Made by a program: the position numbers and the translations under genes
Origin: JANPCX01 sp046049865
GTDB lineage: Bacteria > Pseudomonadota > Gammaproteobacteria > Burkholderiales > Burkholderiaceae_C
NCBI GenBank assembly: GCA_046049865.1
Contig: JBJOQO010000006.1
Coordinates: forward strand, 1 to 64,000
Reading direction: 5' to 3'
DNA length: 64,000 nucleotides
Shown: positions 42,479 to 52,875 of the stretch, piece by piece
How positions within the stretch are numbered: the stretch's first letter is position 1
Layout: the number at the start of each line of letters is the position of its first letter
The notes under the pieces: model-generated
What the model saw: only the letters and a program-made list of their open reading frames with translations
Told to the model about the DNA's origin: nothing
The model's database searches: none

Positions 42479-43720
42479 ATGCCCCTCACACCCCAACTGC
42501 AACCGCACCAAGAGCGCCCCCTGCTGTGGTGCCTGGCCGCCATCCAGTTCACCCACATCGTGGACTTCATGGTGATGATGCCGCTGGGGCCTTTGTTCAT
42601 CGACCTCTTTCACATCAGCGACGCGCAGTTTGGTTTGCTCGTGGCGTCTTACACCCTGTCTTCCGGTGTGTTTGGTTTGTTGATGTCGCCCTATGTGGAC
42701 CGCTTCGACCGCAAACGGTTGTTGCTGGTGGCTTACGCGGGTTTCATCCTGGCGACCCTGGCGTGCGCCCTCGCGCCGACTTACGCGGTGCTGATGGCAG
42801 CGCGTATTGCAGCGGGTGCTTTCGGTGGCCTCATCGGCGCCATGACGCAAACCCTGGTGGGCGACTTGATTCCCTTTGAGCGGCGCGGCCGGGCCATGGG
42901 AATGATCATGGCAGCGTTCTCGCTGTCCACGGTAGGCGGTGTGCCTGCATCTTTGTGGATGGCCAATCACTGGGGCTGGCACTTGCCCTTCTTCGCGATT
43001 GCGGCGCTGTCGGTGTTGATCTGGTTGGTCGCAGCGCGTTTCGTGCCCAGTTTTAAGCCGCCCACGGCGCAGGGGGGTGCCCTGTCGGCTTGGGGCCAGT
43101 TGCGCGCGGGTTTGGCTGAACCCAACCACTGGCGCGCTTTCGCATTGGCCGTGGTCATGATGGGAACCAGCTTCTGCATCATCCCGTACATCACCGTGTT
43201 CAGCACCGCCAATGTCGGCGTGACGAACGCGCAGTTGCCGTGGATCTACCTCACCGGCGGCATCGCCACTTTATTCACCGCCAGGTTGTGGGGCGTGCTG
43301 GCCGATCGCCACGGCAAGGTGCGGGTATTGCGTGCGCTAGCCCTGGCGGCCGCAGTGCCCATGTTGGTGCTGACGCATTTGGGGCCGACCTCATTGCCGA
43401 TCTACTTGTGCGTCACCACAGCATTCTTTGTTTTTGTGTCGGGCCGCATGGTGCCCGCCATGGCCTTGGTGACCGGTGCTGCACAACCGCATCTGCGCGG
43501 CACCTTCATGACGCTGCAAGGCTGTGTGCAATCGCTCAGCATGGGTGCGGCGGCTTTGGTTGGCGGCCTCTTCATGGGACGCGATGCCAACGGTTTGGTC
43601 ACTGGTTTTGGCTGGAATGGCTGGATGGCAGTGGTGTTGAGTCTTCTGACCTTCTGGCTGGCGGGCCGAGTTCGTTTGGCGACCGTGCCGACAGCACCTG
43701 TGAGAGCGGCCGCAATCTGA
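42479..43720 (+). CDS. MFS transporter (DHA1-type)
   Basis: The 413-residue protein has 12 predicted helices. Helix 1 reads F-T-H-I-V-D-F-M-V-M-M-P-L-G-P, a pattern of AraJ/YdhP-like sugar or drug exporters. Motif A (S-P-Y-V-D-R-F-D-R-K-R) follows helix 2. The substrate is unknown. It is followed by a bidirectional terminator shared with the convergent RNA helicase gene. Confidence 0.88.
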   Translation: MPLTPQLQPHQERPLLWCLAAIQFTHIVDFMVMMPLGPLFIDLFHISDAQFGLLVASYTLSSGVFGLLMSPYVDRFDRKRLLLVAYAGFILATLACALAPTYAVLMAARIAAGAFGGLIGAMTQTLVGDLIPFERRGRAMGMIMAAFSLSTVGGVPASLWMANHWGWHLPFFAIAALSVLIWLVAARFVPSFKPPTAQGGALSAWGQLRAGLAEPNHWRAFALAVVMMGTSFCIIPYITVFSTANVGVTNAQLPWIYLTGGIATLFTARLWGVLADRHGKVRVLRALALAAAVPMLVLTHLGPTSLPIYLCVTTAFFVFVSGRMVPAMALVTGAAQPHLRGTFMTLQGCVQSLSMGAAALVGGLFMGRDANGLVTGFGWNGWMAVVLSLLTFWLAGRVRLATVPTAPVRAAAI

Positions 43721-43746
43721 GCGAGCTATGAACAGACAACAGCCAT

Positions 43747-43777
43747 AAAAAAGGGCCGCTACAGCGGCCCTTTTTTT
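43747..43777. terminator. Bidirectional terminator between MFS and RNA helicase genes
   Basis: Stem GGGCCGC / GCGGCCC with loop TACA. Six A's lie on the left and seven T's on the right, so it works for both convergent genes. Confidence 0.9.
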
Positions 43778-43794
43778 AACAAACAACGTCCAGA

Positions 43795-45429
<1,635 letters not shown>

Positions 45430-45974
45430 CAAGTTCTTTCAAAAAAAAACAGCACGCCCCTGGCCTGCGCAGCTCACTACAGAGCACGCAAACCAAAGTC
45501 ATGCTCGACCGGCCTCGTTATTCAAAGAACGAGGCTTGTGGCCAAGAGGTATCGCCAGAGAAAGATTCGACCCCACGGGGCCCGAGCCAGGTGGCCAAGG
45601 GCAAGAGATGGAATGCCGAGAACAGTCAAAGCGACGGCATCGCCGCCAACCATTCCCGCATGCTGAATCTCAAGGTGAGAACAGCGTGGGTATCAAAACA
45701 GCCACACCTTTTGCTGCGCGTTGACGAACAACAGCAGCGCGGTGGGAGACTCGATGAGGTCAGAGGGGATGAACGAAACGTTGCGATTTTTTAGATCAAA
45801 ACAGCAACGGAGCTGGCATTGTAGGCGAGTTCGGGTTTTTACGGGGGATTTTTTAAGGACGCTTACATGGATGCACCCATGAAAGCATCCTTGAGGAGGC
45901 AAAAGGCAACCCCCTTCCTCCTCATCGGAGGTTAATCAGCGTATGTTGGTGACGCGTTGAAAATCCCCGGCACA
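45430..45974 (-). other. Long gene-free leader region upstream of the RNA helicase
   Basis: About 545 bp without a gene separate the DUF3422 gene from the helicase. Perfect hairpins include GCCTCGTT / AACGAGGC (45512-45519 and 45528-45535, about 80 nt before the helicase ATG), GGATGC / GCATCC (45869-45890) and TGAGGAGG / CCTCCTCA (45892-45924). A TACAAT hexamer on the minus strand (45818-45823) could be the -10 of a transcript with a leader of about 380 nt. A long structured leader would fit autoregulation or cold induction, as known for some DEAD-box genes. Confidence 0.5.
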
Positions 45975-47345
45975 TCAGACGGACGAGTGTGGATGCGCAT
46001 GTTTTGCGAGGCCCCCTTTCGCCGACATTGTTGGCCTCGCGCGATTGGAATCCCTGTCACCAAAAACCCGTTTGTGCAGCCGCCGCAACGACCACCACAC
46101 CGCCCCAGCCACCAGTGGAATCGCCACGGCAGACGTGGCCTCAGAACTCCAGGGCCAGCCCCAATAGGAGGCACCTTTGGCCAGGTAGCTCACCAAACCC
46201 ACGATGTAGTAGGTGATGGCGGCGACGGACAAACCTTCCACCGTGGCCTGCAGTTTCAGCTGCAGGTCCTGGCGGCTGTTCATGGCGGTCAAGAGGGCTT
46301 GGCTGCTTTGCTGCTGCTCGATTTCTACCCGGGTGCGCAACAAGTTGCTGATGCGCGAGACCCGTTGCGACAACGAGTCCTGCCGTCGGCTGGACCACTC
46401 GCAGGTGCTGCGCACAGGGCTCAAACGGCGGTCCATGAACTCGCGTATGGTTTGCATGGTGCCTATGGGCGTCTCGCCCAAACTGGCAATGCGTTTGTCA
46501 ATCAACTCAAAATAAGCCGCGCTGGCGGAGAAGCGCGAGTGCGTGGCCGCATGTTGACTCTCCACCTGCCCGGCCAAGCGGGTCAGCCTGTCCAGCAGCA
46601 AAGGCTCTTCGTCACGAATGGCCGAGCTGATGGCACCGGCCAGTTCGGCCAGTTCGCGCTCGGCAGACGCCAGCACCGCAGACGCATCACGCGCCGCAGG
46701 CAGCCCCAGCAGCGCCGCCATGCGGTAGGTTTCGATTTCAAGCAGACTTTGAACCAAGCGGCCCAGACGCCGGGGACTCATCTCCCTCACCAGCAACACC
46801 GAGCGTGAAAACCCGTCGGCATGCACCGCAAAATCGGTGTACACATCTGCGGACTCGTCCACGACGCTGGAAGCGACCAGGGTATCTTCGTTCAATACTT
46901 TGCGTATCCACGGCCCGCTGTCCCTCAAGGCAGCGGCCAAGGCCCACACATGCATGCTGCACAGACACCTCCCGGGCAACTCTTCAAACCATTGCTGCGG
47001 CACAAAATCCACGGCCAGGTCAGGCTCGCGGTCAGGCAAAGATGTCAACGTCAGGGGATGCAAGAAAGTCCAGGTCACAAACTCGGTGTGCAGCTCCCAG
47101 CGCAGGCGAAATGCACCAAAGTCCATGCGCACATGCGTCGAGTCTGCATCGAGATGGGGCATGTGATGGTCGCGGGCCAACTGCGCCAAATGCGCGCGGC
47201 TTGCATCCCGCTCTGCCGCGTCACACGCCATGACGACATGGGAAATACTCAAAGGCACGCCCATGGGTTCGGGCGGGCGGGCATGCACCTCGTTGTGCAA
47301 GGCAATGCGCTGTGGGTGTTGTGGCAAGTGGAGATGTGATTTCAT
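45975..47345 (-). CDS. DUF3422 family membrane-anchored protein
   Basis: This 456-residue protein starts with the conserved N-terminus H-P-Q-R-I-A-L-H-N-E-V-H-A-R-P. A mixed domain and a long helical region (about residues 180-380) follow. Two C-terminal transmembrane helices (A-A-I-T-Y-Y-I-V-G-L-V-S-Y and V-A-I-P-L-V-A-G-A-V-W-W) and a basic tail end it. This is the typical order for DUF3422, which has no known function. ATG 47343-47345 is the family-consistent start. Confidence 0.88.
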   Translation of the reverse strand: MKSHLHLPQHPQRIALHNEVHARPPEPMGVPLSISHVVMACDAAERDASRAHLAQLARDHHMPHLDADSTHVRMDFGAFRLRWELHTEFVTWTFLHPLTLTSLPDREPDLAVDFVPQQWFEELPGRCLCSMHVWALAAALRDSGPWIRKVLNEDTLVASSVVDESADVYTDFAVHADGFSRSVLLVREMSPRRLGRLVQSLLEIETYRMAALLGLPAARDASAVLASAERELAELAGAISSAIRDEEPLLLDRLTRLAGQVESQHAATHSRFSASAAYFELIDKRIASLGETPIGTMQTIREFMDRRLSPVRSTCEWSSRRQDSLSQRVSRISNLLRTRVEIEQQQSSQALLTAMNSRQDLQLKLQATVEGLSVAAITYYIVGLVSYLAKGASYWGWPWSSEATSAVAIPLVAGAVWWSLRRLHKRVFGDRDSNRARPTMSAKGGLAKHAHPHSSV

Positions 47346-47510
47346 TGGCAGCAGCGTACCGCATTGAAGTTTCAACAGTGGCAGAGCAAGCAAAATTTGC
47401 GCCTACTCATAGGTGGAAACAATTTTTGCTTGATGGGCTGACGCCTGCAAGCGCACAGCGCATTCTCGGAGTACAGGAGGCGAGGCTTGGTAGCTCCGAA
47501 CGTTCAGCGC

Positions 47511-48407
47511 CTACCGAGCGTTTCCTGTCAGGTAGGTCTTACCGAGTGCAACCATTCCTGAATTTCTAGAAACAAGCTTCTCTCGAACATCGTCCCAATC
47601 CAGGAACAGCGGCAAGGACTCCTGCTGACCGTCGGGGTCGAACCTGAATGCAGTGAGTCCGATAGTTGCTCCGTCGTTCTCCTTCTCGTACCTGGAGATT
47701 TGGGCATCTACCAGTTGCCGCGACCTCGAGACACGATCGGCAACATGCCTACGCACAAGCATGTGGAGGTTGCCTATGCATTGCATGTACTCGCGCATTG
47801 CAAGCGTCAGCACAACTTCCGCAGGCATTTCGTCAAGAATCTTCTTCTTGAATCCGCCATCCATTGCTAGGTAACGTCGCTCAGCGAATGGTTGAACTGA
47901 AATCTCCATGGCTCGCTCACCACCTTCGCCGATCCATTTACGGACATGCCTCATGCGATGAACCGCGAGCCCGCAGTGCTGAACATGATTGCGCAGCGCG
48001 TCCAAAAAGCGGTAACTAAAAAATCCGTCGTAATGCTCACTGGTACGCAACTTGAACTCATGTCGAGCCCTATCTGGATATTCAGCGCAATCTGCTAAGC
48101 GCTGTGGAGCTTGATCCAGGTAGAGCCGCGTTGTGGTGAGCAAGTTGACCACGCGCCGATTGATCGTAGAGCGAAGCTCGAATAGATCTTGATATTCGTT
48201 GATATCTCGAACTGCGGCGCGAGCTGCAGCGGAGAGCAATTCCTCCTCGACCTCGACGTAGTTGCCGATAAGCAAGTCATACGATTCCTCCAGAGCAAAA
48301 GCTGCCGCAAGCACGATCCTAGCTTCCGCGAGCTCTTTAAACTGCTCTTCCGTAATAGGCAATTCAGGTGCATTGCCGATGATGTTCTTTCGAATGTATG
48401 GGGTCAT
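47511..48407 (-). CDS. Orphan helical protein with HEPN-like R-x4-H motif
   Basis: This 298-residue, apparently all-helical protein has no signal or membrane segment. Mid-sequence, in F-L-D-A-L-R-N-H-V-Q-H-C-G-L-A-V-H, it carries R-N-x-x-x-H. That matches the catalytic R-x4-6-H motif of HEPN RNases, with the usual polar residue after Arg. No nucleotidyltransferase (MNT) antitoxin or other partner is adjacent. Base composition is visibly less GC-rich than in flanking genes, suggesting transfer. A stand-alone defence or stress RNase is possible but unproven. ATG 48405-48407 is chosen; an in-frame start at 48416 adds three residues. Confidence 0.7.
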   Translation of the reverse strand: MTPYIRKNIIGNAPELPITEEQFKELAEARIVLAAAFALEESYDLLIGNYVEVEEELLSAAARAAVRDINEYQDLFELRSTINRRVVNLLTTTRLYLDQAPQRLADCAEYPDRARHEFKLRTSEHYDGFFSYRFLDALRNHVQHCGLAVHRMRHVRKWIGEGGERAMEISVQPFAERRYLAMDGGFKKKILDEMPAEVVLTLAMREYMQCIGNLHMLVRRHVADRVSRSRQLVDAQISRYEKENDGATIGLTAFRFDPDGQQESLPLFLDWDDVREKLVSRNSGMVALGKTYLTGNAR

Positions 48408-48513
48408 GACGTCCAACGTTTGACACTAACGGCTCTGGCCAGCATGCTCGAGAAATATGAGACAAGCCTTTTCTATCGCTCCCACTCCTCCTGCCCGCAC
48501 CGACACCCCACCC

Positions 48514-49071
48514 TCACTTCGCCAAAAAATGCTCCCGGTAATAAACCAGCTCATCGATCGACTCTTGAATGTCCGCCAGCGCCGTGTGCGCCTGCGCCTT
48601 CTTGAAACCCGCGAGGATGTCCGGCTTCCAGCGTTTGGCCAGTTCTTTGAGCGTGCTCACATCCAGGTTCCGGTAGTGGAAGAAGTCCTCCAACTTGGGC
48701 ATGGTTTTGGCGAGGAAGCGGCGGTCTTGGCAAATGCTGTTGCCGCACATGGGTGACTTGCCAGCGGGCACATAGGTTTTCAGGAATTCGATCACCTGCT
48801 CCTGCGCGGACTCTTCGTTCACGGTGGAGGCTTTGACGCGGTCGATCAGCCCGCTTTTGCCGTGGGTGCCTTTGTTCCAGGCGTCCATCGCATCCAAAGT
48901 GGCATCGCTCTGGTGAATGGCGAACACCGGGCCTTCGACGCGCACTTGCAGTTGGGGGTCGGTCACCACCACGGCAATTTCAATGATGCGATCGGTCTCG
49001 GGATAGAGGCCGGTCATTTCCAGGTCGATCCAAATGAGGTTGTCGTCGCTGCGCGCCAAGGGGGTGGTCAT
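48514..49071 (-). CDS. orn: Oligoribonuclease
   Basis: Orn degrades 2-5 nt RNA, and especially dinucleotides, to mononucleotides. It is essential in many proteobacteria. The 185-residue DEDDh exonuclease has W-I-D-L-E-M-T-G-L (Asp16, Glu18), C-G-N-S-I-C-Q-D-R-R-F-L and H-T-A-L-A-D-I. In related Burkholderiales it lies next to the Ste24-type protease gene. Here the hut cluster separates the two. Confidence 0.97.
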   Translation of the reverse strand: MTTPLARSDDNLIWIDLEMTGLYPETDRIIEIAVVVTDPQLQVRVEGPVFAIHQSDATLDAMDAWNKGTHGKSGLIDRVKASTVNEESAQEQVIEFLKTYVPAGKSPMCGNSICQDRRFLAKTMPKLEDFFHYRNLDVSTLKELAKRWKPDILAGFKKAQAHTALADIQESIDELVYYREHFLAK

Positions 49072-49205
49072 AGGGGACTGCTTTCAATCAGGAAGTGCTT
49101 TTGGGAATGCGCATTGTCTCAGGGCGCAAGTTGCGGTGACTTCCCACGTCGCGGGTTGGCGTGGCGCGGGCTGTGAGCTCGCTACCTCACGCCAATCCCT
49201 CGCAT

Positions 49206-50756
49206 CTATACAGGCACCCACAGGGTGGGCAGCCCTGGCAAGCCACGCAGGTGGCTGGCCAGGCTGCCGTCGAACACCAAGGTGGTCGCATGTTCCATGT
49301 CGGGGGCGAGGTAGCGGTCCGTCATCATCGATGGCACTTGCTGGCGCAGCAAAGCGTGCACGGCTTCGAGTGGCGCCGAGCTGCGCAGCGGACGCAGGAA
49401 TTCGATGCCCTGCGCCGCGGCCAGCAACTCAATGCCTAGGATGCGGGCGGTGTTGTCGATCATGGCGTTCAGGCGGCGGGCGGCAAAGGTGGCCATCGAC
49501 ACATGGTCTTCCTGGTTGGCGCTGGTGGGCAGGCTGTCGACGCTGGCGGGATGGGCCAGCGATTTGTTTTCGGAGGCCAGCGACGCCGCAGTGACGTGGG
49601 CAATCATGAAGCCGCTGTTCAAACCCGCGTCGCTCGACAGGAAAGGCGGCAGCTTGGACACGCCGCTGTCGATCAGCATCGCGATGCGGCGTTCTGCGAT
49701 GGCCCCCACCTCGGCAATGGCCACGGCCATGGCATCGGCGGCGAGCGCCACCGGTTCGGCGTGGAAGTTGCCGCCGGAGACGAGTTCACCCGCTGCACCA
49801 TTCAAGCCCGTGAACACCAGCGGGTTGTCGGTGACGGCATTGGCCTCGATGAGCAACACCTTGGCGGCGTGGCGCAGTTGGTCGAGGCAGGCACCCACCA
49901 CCTGGGGCTGGCAGCGCAGGCAGTAGGGGTCCTGCACGCGGTCGTCGCCATCCAGGTGAGAGCGGCGGATCTCGCTGCCCGCCAGCAAGGCACGGTAGTA
50001 CTGCGCCACGTCGATCTGCCCTGGCTGGCCGCGAAGCAGGTGGATGCGCGTATCGAAGGGGCCGTCGCTGCCGCGTGCGGCGTCCACCGTCAGTGCGCCC
50101 ACCACCAGCGCAGCTTCGAGCACAGATTCGAAGCGCAGCAGTGCGTGCAATGCCAGGGCGGTCGAGGTCTGGGTGCCGTTGATCAGTGCGAGGCCTTCCT
50201 TCGCGGCCAACTTCAACGGCTGGATGCCCGCGGCCCGCAGCAAGGGCAAGGCGGGCCGGCGCTGCCCATCCACATTCATGTCGCCTTCGCCTAGCAGCGC
50301 CAGCGTCATGTGGGCCAGCGGCGCCAGGTCGCCCGACGCCCCGACCGAGCCTTGCGATGGCACCCAGGGCACCAGCCCGGCGTTGTGCACGGCCAGCAGC
50401 GTGTCCACCACCACCTGACGCACACCGGAGTGGCCGCGTGCCAGGCTCGCCGCTTTGAGTGCGAGCATCAAGCGCAGCACCGGTGCGGGCAAGGGCTCGC
50501 CCATGCCGACGCTGTGCGAGCGGATCAGGTTGAGCTGCAGCGTGTCGAGCTGTTCCTGGCTGATGCGCTGATTGGCCAGTTTGCCGAAACCGGTGTTGAC
50601 GCCATAGACCGGCGCATCACCCTGAGCCGCCTGCTGCACGACAGCGGCGCTGGCTTCGATGCCCGCGCGGGCGCTGTCGTCGAGCGTCAAGGGAGTGAGC
50701 GTTCGGTGGATGGCTTGCAGGTCGTCCAGGGTGAGGTGGCCGGGCAGGAGGTTCAT
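49206..50756 (-). CDS. hutH: Histidine ammonia-lyase
   Basis: HutH deaminates histidine to urocanate. The 516-residue protein has the Ala140-Ser141-Gly142 triad (G-S-V-G-A-S-G-D-L-A-P-L), which cyclises to the MIO cofactor. Tyr51 lies in V-Y-G-V-N-T-G-F-G, and Q-E-D-H-V-S-M in the C-terminal half. It lies 88 bp downstream of hutU on the same strand and is probably cotranscribed with it. Confidence 0.98.
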   Translation of the reverse strand: MNLLPGHLTLDDLQAIHRTLTPLTLDDSARAGIEASAAVVQQAAQGDAPVYGVNTGFGKLANQRISQEQLDTLQLNLIRSHSVGMGEPLPAPVLRLMLALKAASLARGHSGVRQVVVDTLLAVHNAGLVPWVPSQGSVGASGDLAPLAHMTLALLGEGDMNVDGQRRPALPLLRAAGIQPLKLAAKEGLALINGTQTSTALALHALLRFESVLEAALVVGALTVDAARGSDGPFDTRIHLLRGQPGQIDVAQYYRALLAGSEIRRSHLDGDDRVQDPYCLRCQPQVVGACLDQLRHAAKVLLIEANAVTDNPLVFTGLNGAAGELVSGGNFHAEPVALAADAMAVAIAEVGAIAERRIAMLIDSGVSKLPPFLSSDAGLNSGFMIAHVTAASLASENKSLAHPASVDSLPTSANQEDHVSMATFAARRLNAMIDNTARILGIELLAAAQGIEFLRPLRSSAPLEAVHALLRQQVPSMMTDRYLAPDMEHATTLVFDGSLASHLRGLPGLPTLWVPV

Positions 50757-50844
50757 GGGTTGGTCTTTCTTGTTACTGTGGTTTGAAGGGTGGGTCAGGG
50801 TTCAAGCGTGGGTTGTTCCTGGATTGGGGGAAGGCTGACGGCCC

Positions 50845-52533
50845 TCACCCCACCATCGGCAAATTCAAGCCTTGCTCCCGCGCACAAGCCACCGCTTCTT
50901 CATAGCCCGCATCGGCATGCCGCATCACGCCGGTGCCCGGGTCGTTCCACAACACGCGCTCAATGCGACGATCCGCTTCGACCGTGCCATCGCAGACGAT
51001 GACCACACCGGAATGTTGCGAGTAGCCCATGCCGACGCCACCGCCGTGGTGCAGCGACACCCAGGTGGCGCCGCCTGCGGTGTTGAGCAAGGCGTTGAGC
51101 AGCGGCCAGTCGGAAACAGCGTCGGAGCCGTCCTTCATGGCCTCGGTTTCGCGGTTGGGCGATGCGACCGAACCAGAGTCGAGGTGATCGCGACCAATGA
51201 CGATGGGTGCCTTCAACTCACCCGTGCGCACCATCTCATTGAAAGCCAGGCCGGCGCGGTGGCGCTCGCCCAGGCCTATCCAGCAGATGCGCGCCGGCAG
51301 GCCCTGGAAGGCAATGCGCTCGCCGGCCATGTCGAGCCAGCGGTGCAGGTGGGCGTCCTCGGGAAAAAGCTGCTTCATCTTCGCATCGGTCTTGCGGATG
51401 TCTTCAGGGTCACCACTGAGCGCCACCCAGCGGAACGGGCCCTTGCCACGGCAGAACAGCGGGCGCACATAAGCCGGCACGAAACCGGGGAAGGCAAAGG
51501 CGTTGTCCACGCCCTGGTCCTTGGCCACCTGGCGGATGTTGTTGCCATAGTCCACCGTGGGAATGCCCAGAGCCTGCAAACCCAGCATGGCCTGAACGTG
51601 GGCGGCGCAGCCTTTGGCGGCGGCGACGCGTAAGGCGGCGTGCTGTGCCGGATCTTGCTGGGCCGCGTGCCATTGCGCCACAGTCCAGCCCGCAGGCAGG
51701 TAGCCATGGACCAGGTCGTGGGCGGAGGTCTGGTCCGTCACCAGATCAGGACGGATGCCGCCTGCCTGCGCACGGCGCAGGATCTCGGGCAGGATCTCCG
51801 CGGCATTGCCCAGCAAGGCCACCGAGATGGCCCGCTGTTCTTGGGCGTAGCGCTGCATGCGTGCCAGCGCATCGTCCAGGTCGCTCGCTTGTTCATCCAC
51901 GTAGCGGGTTTTCAGTCGGAAGTCGATGCGGGACTGCTGGCACTCGATGGTCAATGACGATGCACCGGAAAAACTGGCGGCCAAAGGCTGAGCGCCACCC
52001 ATGCCACCCAAGCCCGCGGTGAGAATCCAACGCCCGGCCATGCTTCCTGCGAAATGTTGCTTGGCGGCCTCCACAAAAGTCTCGTAGGTGCCTTGCACGA
52101 TGCCCTGGCTGCCGATGTAGATCCACGAGCCTGCCGTCATCTGGCCGTACATCATCAAGCCCTTGCGGTCGAGTTCGTCGAAATGCTCCCAGGTGGCCCA
52201 TTTGGGCACCAGGTTGGAGTTGGCGATCAGCACGCGTGGGGCGTCCGCATGGGTGCGGAAAACCCCCACCGGTTTGCCCGATTGCACCAGCAGCGTCTCG
52301 TCTTCCTTCAGGTTACGCAGGCTTTGCAGGATGGCCTCGAAGCAGTCCCAATTGCGTGCCGCCTTTCCGATGCCGCCGTAGACCACCAGGGCCTGCGGGT
52401 TCTCGGCCACTTCGGGGTCCAGGTTGTTCTGCAACATGCGGTAAGCGGCTTCGATCAGCCAGTTGCGGCAGCTCAGTTCGGTGCCACGCGGGGCTCGCAC
52501 GGTGCGGGGTTGGGCGGATGGGGAGGTGGTCAT
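50845..52533 (-). CDS. hutU: Urocanate hydratase
   Basis: HutU hydrates urocanate to imidazolonepropionate, using tightly bound NAD+ as an electrophile. The 562-residue protein has the family start (R-A-P-R-G-T-E-L-S-C-R-N-W), the V-V-Y-G-G-I-G-K-A-A-R block, T-A-G-L-G-G-M-G-G-A-Q, and W-V-S-L-H-H-G-G-G-V-G-M. ATG 52531-52533 is the family start, with GAGAAG upstream. It is the first gene of the leftward hutU-hutH operon. Confidence 0.98.
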   Translation of the reverse strand: MTTSPSAQPRTVRAPRGTELSCRNWLIEAAYRMLQNNLDPEVAENPQALVVYGGIGKAARNWDCFEAILQSLRNLKEDETLLVQSGKPVGVFRTHADAPRVLIANSNLVPKWATWEHFDELDRKGLMMYGQMTAGSWIYIGSQGIVQGTYETFVEAAKQHFAGSMAGRWILTAGLGGMGGAQPLAASFSGASSLTIECQQSRIDFRLKTRYVDEQASDLDDALARMQRYAQEQRAISVALLGNAAEILPEILRRAQAGGIRPDLVTDQTSAHDLVHGYLPAGWTVAQWHAAQQDPAQHAALRVAAAKGCAAHVQAMLGLQALGIPTVDYGNNIRQVAKDQGVDNAFAFPGFVPAYVRPLFCRGKGPFRWVALSGDPEDIRKTDAKMKQLFPEDAHLHRWLDMAGERIAFQGLPARICWIGLGERHRAGLAFNEMVRTGELKAPIVIGRDHLDSGSVASPNRETEAMKDGSDAVSDWPLLNALLNTAGGATWVSLHHGGGVGMGYSQHSGVVIVCDGTVEADRRIERVLWNDPGTGVMRHADAGYEEAVACAREQGLNLPMVG

Positions 52534-52839
52534 GGTCTTCTCACTGGCAGTTGAAGGGTGATCTGAGCTTCGGCCTGTTTTCATCCGCCCCCTCACCCCA
52601 ACCCTCTCCCCCGGGTACAGGGGAGAGGGAGATTCGCGTTGGCCCCCTCTCCCGCTCGCGGGAGGGGGTTAGGGGCGAAGCGGGGCTTTCAAACCGCATG
52701 CGGTTTGCCCGCGCAGCAGCTTGGGCTTGCAAGCCCAGGTGCGCACTGCAAGTGAGGGTTGACGCGAAACTCCGATGCAGCAATGGATGAACTCGGGATA
52801 AAACAACGCAGCAAAGATTCAGAAACAGGACGCAATGTA
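52534..52839. other. hutU-hutC divergent intergenic region
   Basis: Apart from the REP-like element (52590-52675) and the HutC operator that follows, no gene is visible. The ~100 bp to the left of the operator (around 52740-52839) should contain the hutU promoter, but no confident -10/-35 pair was found by eye. Confidence 0.5.
52590..52675. repeat. REP-like palindromic element, copy 4
   Basis: Arms CCCTCACCCCAACCCTCTCC and GGGAGGGGGTTAGGGGCG flank an inner CTCCCGCTCGCGGGAG palindrome. The right arm is more degenerate than in copies 2 and 3. It lies in the hutU leader region, so it may be transcribed as part of the hutU mRNA. Confidence 0.75.
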
Positions 52840-52865
52840 CTTGTCTATACAAGTCTATGCAAGTA
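52840..52865. promoter_or_regulatory. Tandem HutC-type operator
   Basis: CTTGT and ACAAG arms (52840-52844 and 52849-52853) form a dyad over CTTGTCTATACAAG. The half-site module TCTATxCAAG then repeats directly (52844-52853 and 52854-52863), ending 12 bp before the hutC start. HutC/GntR repressors of other bacteria bind comparable CTTGTAT-like dyads. The location between the divergent hut operons fits control of both and autorepression. Confidence 0.6.
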
Positions 52866-52875
52866 CCATTAGTCC

